The position numbers and the translations under genes are program-made. A stretch of DNA of 7,145 nt from Alphaproteobacteria bacterium (lineage in GTDB: Bacteria; Pseudomonadota; Alphaproteobacteria; Geminicoccales; Geminicoccaceae): contig JALSRW010000603.1 of the NCBI GenBank assembly GCA_026984595.1, positions 1-7,145 on the forward strand, given 5' to 3'. Of this stretch, positions 5,321 through 7,145 are shown piece by piece. Below the pieces are notes generated by a model, which had not been told where the DNA came from, made no database searches, and saw only the letters and a program-made list of their open reading frames with translations. How positions within the stretch are numbered: the stretch's first letter is position 1; each line of letters opens with the position of its first letter.

Positions 5321-7120
5321 TCAGTCGCCGAGGGTGAACACGGTGAGCTGGCCGCCGAGCTGGGTGTAGCTGGAGAGCGCCTTGTAGGCACCCACGGCGC
5401 CGAGACCGGCGGTGTCTTCGGTGAGACCCGCGGCGAGACCGATTCCGGCCCAGCCACCCACACCCGACAGCACCGCCAGGTACTGCTTGCCGTCGTGCAT
5501 GTAGCTGTTGACATTGCCGATGATGCCCGACGGGGTCTTGAAGCGATAGAGCTCGCGACCGGTGTCGGCATCGAGCACCTTCAGATAGCCCTCGAGGGTA
5601 CCATAGGCGACGATGTCGCCGGCTGTCGCCAGAACGCCGGACCAGACCGAGAAACGCTCGGTGTTCAGCCAGCGATACTCGCCCTTGATCGGATCCCAGG
5701 CGCCGATCGCGCCGAGGGTATCACCACCCGGAGCCGGATACATGGACAGGGTGGCGCCGACATAGGGCTGACCCGCCGTGTAGCTGACCCGGAACGGTTC
5801 GTAATCCATGCACACCGTGTTGTAGGGCACGTACATCAGACCGCGCTTGGGATCGTACGCCGCGGGCTGCTGATCCTTGGTGCCGAGTGCGGCGGGGCAG
5901 ATGTTCGTGGTGTTCACGTCCTCGCCGTTCTGATCGGTCGAGTAGCGGGGATCGACCACCGGTCGCCCGGTCTCCATATCGACTTCCTTCGCCCAGTTGA
6001 CCCAGGGGAAAGTCTTCTTGGCGACCAGGAGCTGGCCGGTTTCCCGATCGAGCGTGTAGTTGAAGCCGTTGCGATCCGAGTGGAACAGAAGCTTGCGCAT
6101 CTTCCCGTCGACCTCGGCATCGAACAGAATCATCTCGTTGATGCCGTCATAGTCCCACTCGTCGTGCGGGGTCATCTGGTAGACCCACTTGGCCACGCCG
6201 GTATCGGCATCGCGCGCCCAGATGGTCATCGACCACTTGTTGTCGCCGGGCCGCTGGGTCGGGTTCCAGGTACCGGGGTTGCCGGAGCCGTAGTAGACGA
6301 GATTGAGTTCGGGATCGACCGAGATCCAGCCCCAGGTGCAGCCGCCGCCGACCTTCCACTGGTCGCCTTCCCAGGTCTTGAGGCTCGAATCCTTGCCCAC
6401 CGGCTTGCCGAGCTCGGTGGTGTTCTCGGGATCGATCAGAACCTCGTCGTCCGGCCCCATCGAGTAGCCGCGCCAGACCATGTCGCCGCTCTTGATATCG
6501 TAGGCCGTGAGATGGCAGCGCACACCGAACTCGCCGCCCGAGATTCCGACGTACACCTTGTTCTTGTACACGAACGGTGCCGAGGTGGCGGTCTCGCCCT
6601 TGGTCGGATCGCCGTTCTTCTTCTGCCACAGCACCTCGCCGGTGCGGGCGTCGAGCGCCACCAGCGTGGTGTCCGCCTGGTTCAGGAAGATCATGCCGTC
6701 GGCGTAGGCCACGCCACGGTTGACCGTGTCGCAGCACATCACCGGGATGACGTTGGGATCCTGCTTGGGCTGGTATTTCCAGATCACCCGGCCGGGATCA
6801 TTGAGATCGAGGGCATAGACGATGTTGGGGAAAGGCGTGTGCACGTACATCACATCGCCGATCACCAGTGGGCCGCCCTCGTGACCGCGCAGGACACCGG
6901 TCGAGAAGGTCCAGGCGACCTCCAGATTCTTGGCGTTGTCGCGGTTGATCTGGGCCAGTTTGCTGTAGCGCCAGTTGTAGTAATTGCCGTTCTGCATCGG
7001 CCAGTAGGCCGGATTCTGTTGCAGGGCGTCGAGTTCCTCGTTGGCTCGGCCGGACGAGGAGAAGGCAACGGCAGCGAGCGCGAACGCCGCGACACCGAGC
7101 CGGACGGGGGTTGTCGTCAT
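5321..7120 (-). CDS. xoxF: Lanthanide-dependent PQQ methanol dehydrogenase, XoxF5-like
   Basis: This periplasmic quinoprotein oxidises methanol to formaldehyde or formate and passes electrons to cytochrome XoxG. It has 599 residues, the usual length. Residues 1-26 are a signal peptide (core GVAAFALAAVAF). Eight-bladed propeller hallmarks are present throughout: RYSKLAQINRDNAKNLEVAW, RGHEGGPLVIGD, the PQQ-contacting adjacent-cysteine pair VMCCD (C129-C130), R135, GGEFGV (E197), TWGW (262-265), GSGNPGTWNP (N281), HDEWDYDG (320-326), and R350 in SDRNGF. D323 is the catalytic Asp. D325, two residues later, is the extra Asp that separates XoxF from calcium MxaF (Ala there) and coordinates the lanthanide. 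C408/C437 are the second conserved disulfide. The motifs NGEDVN, CPAALGTKDQQPAA and SGVGGWAGIGLAAGLT place it with XoxF5. C202 and C261 look unusual. The start is fixed by a strong AGGAGG (7136-7131, 10-base spacer). Confidence 0.97.
   Translation of the reverse strand: MTTTPVRLGVAAFALAAVAFSSSGRANEELDALQQNPAYWPMQNGNYYNWRYSKLAQINRDNAKNLEVAWTFSTGVLRGHEGGPLVIGDVMYVHTPFPNIVYALDLNDPGRVIWKYQPKQDPNVIPVMCCDTVNRGVAYADGMIFLNQADTTLVALDARTGEVLWQKKNGDPTKGETATSAPFVYKNKVYVGISGGEFGVRCHLTAYDIKSGDMVWRGYSMGPDDEVLIDPENTTELGKPVGKDSSLKTWEGDQWKVGGGCTWGWISVDPELNLVYYGSGNPGTWNPTQRPGDNKWSMTIWARDADTGVAKWVYQMTPHDEWDYDGINEMILFDAEVDGKMRKLLFHSDRNGFNYTLDRETGQLLVAKKTFPWVNWAKEVDMETGRPVVDPRYSTDQNGEDVNTTNICPAALGTKDQQPAAYDPKRGLMYVPYNTVCMDYEPFRVSYTAGQPYVGATLSMYPAPGGDTLGAIGAWDPIKGEYRWLNTERFSVWSGVLATAGDIVAYGTLEGYLKVLDADTGRELYRFKTPSGIIGNVNSYMHDGKQYLAVLSGVGGWAGIGLAAGLTEDTAGLGAVGAYKALSSYTQLGGQLTVFTLGD
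6145..6160 (-). other. XoxF lanthanide-site Asp-Tyr-Asp codons
   Basis: On the minus strand this stretch encodes the D323-Y324-D325 core of the motif HDEWDYDG. The first Asp is the catalytic base. The second is the lanthanide-ligand Asp known from XoxF structures and absent from MxaF. This short site is the best single evidence for lanthanide rather than calcium use. Confidence 0.9.
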
Positions 7121-7130
7121 TCTGGTTTAG

Positions 7131-7136
7131 CCTCCT
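7131..7136 (-). promoter_or_regulatory. Strong Shine-Dalgarno of xoxF
   Basis: CCTCCT on the plus strand reads AGGAGG on the minus strand, 10 bases before the xoxF ATG. It is the strongest ribosome binding site in the window, in keeping with the very high XoxF levels known in methylotrophs. The promoter itself lies beyond the right edge. Confidence 0.85.
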
Positions 7137-7145
7137 ACTGGTAGA

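Noticed and set aside
5495..7144. Long open frame (about 549 residues) on the plus strand opposite xoxF
   Set aside because: It is an antisense shadow of a highly conserved GC-rich gene. It has no recognisable domain, its composition is rich in His, Val and Gly, and the minus-strand XoxF accounts for the sequence fully.

Overview
This window is a methanol/alcohol-oxidation locus built around a lanthanide-type PQQ methanol dehydrogenase (XoxF), from a Gram-negative bacterium with G+C near two thirds by eye. The XoxF5-like sequence, the four-cysteine methanol-associated cytochrome, the promoter spacing and the style of the small secreted proteins suggest an alphaproteobacterium, perhaps Rhodospirillales-like. 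That placement is an inference and no taxonomic marker is present.

Plus strand, bases 3-4746: (1) the 3' end of an unrecognised soluble helical protein; (2) an exported protein of unknown function (485-1156); (3) an exported cysteine-motif protein (1153-1593); (4) a 65-residue four-cysteine protein (1721-1918); (5) a probable promoter (about 1987-2016) driving (6) xoxG, a four-Cys cytochrome c (2065-2523), (7) a xoxJ-type periplasmic binding protein fused to a rhodanese-like CXXXCW domain (2538-3890) and (8) an exported pentapeptide-repeat protein (3946-4746). Genes 1-3 are joined by stop/start overlaps and look translationally coupled.

Minus strand, bases 7136-4743: xoxF (7120-5321) with a strong ribosome binding site and a textbook intrinsic terminator just after its stop. 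A small exported DUF3280-like protein (5234-4743) follows. Its stop codon overlaps the stop of the convergent pentapeptide gene.

How the parts should work together: XoxF oxidises methanol in the periplasm using PQQ and a lanthanide. XoxG takes the electrons. XoxJ is thought to help activate or mature the enzyme. Almost every other protein here also has an export signal, and most carry conserved-looking cysteine pairs (C-x-C, CXXXCW, C-x2-C, four-Cys small protein). The accessory genes therefore look like a periplasmic thiol/redox or maturation set serving XoxF/XoxG. The least usual features are the XoxJ-CXXXCW fusion, an apparent extra cysteine pair in XoxF, and the terminator that separates xoxF from its apparently promoterless downstream neighbour. 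No RNA gene, mobile element or CRISPR array was seen, and no stretch over 300 bases lacks a gene.
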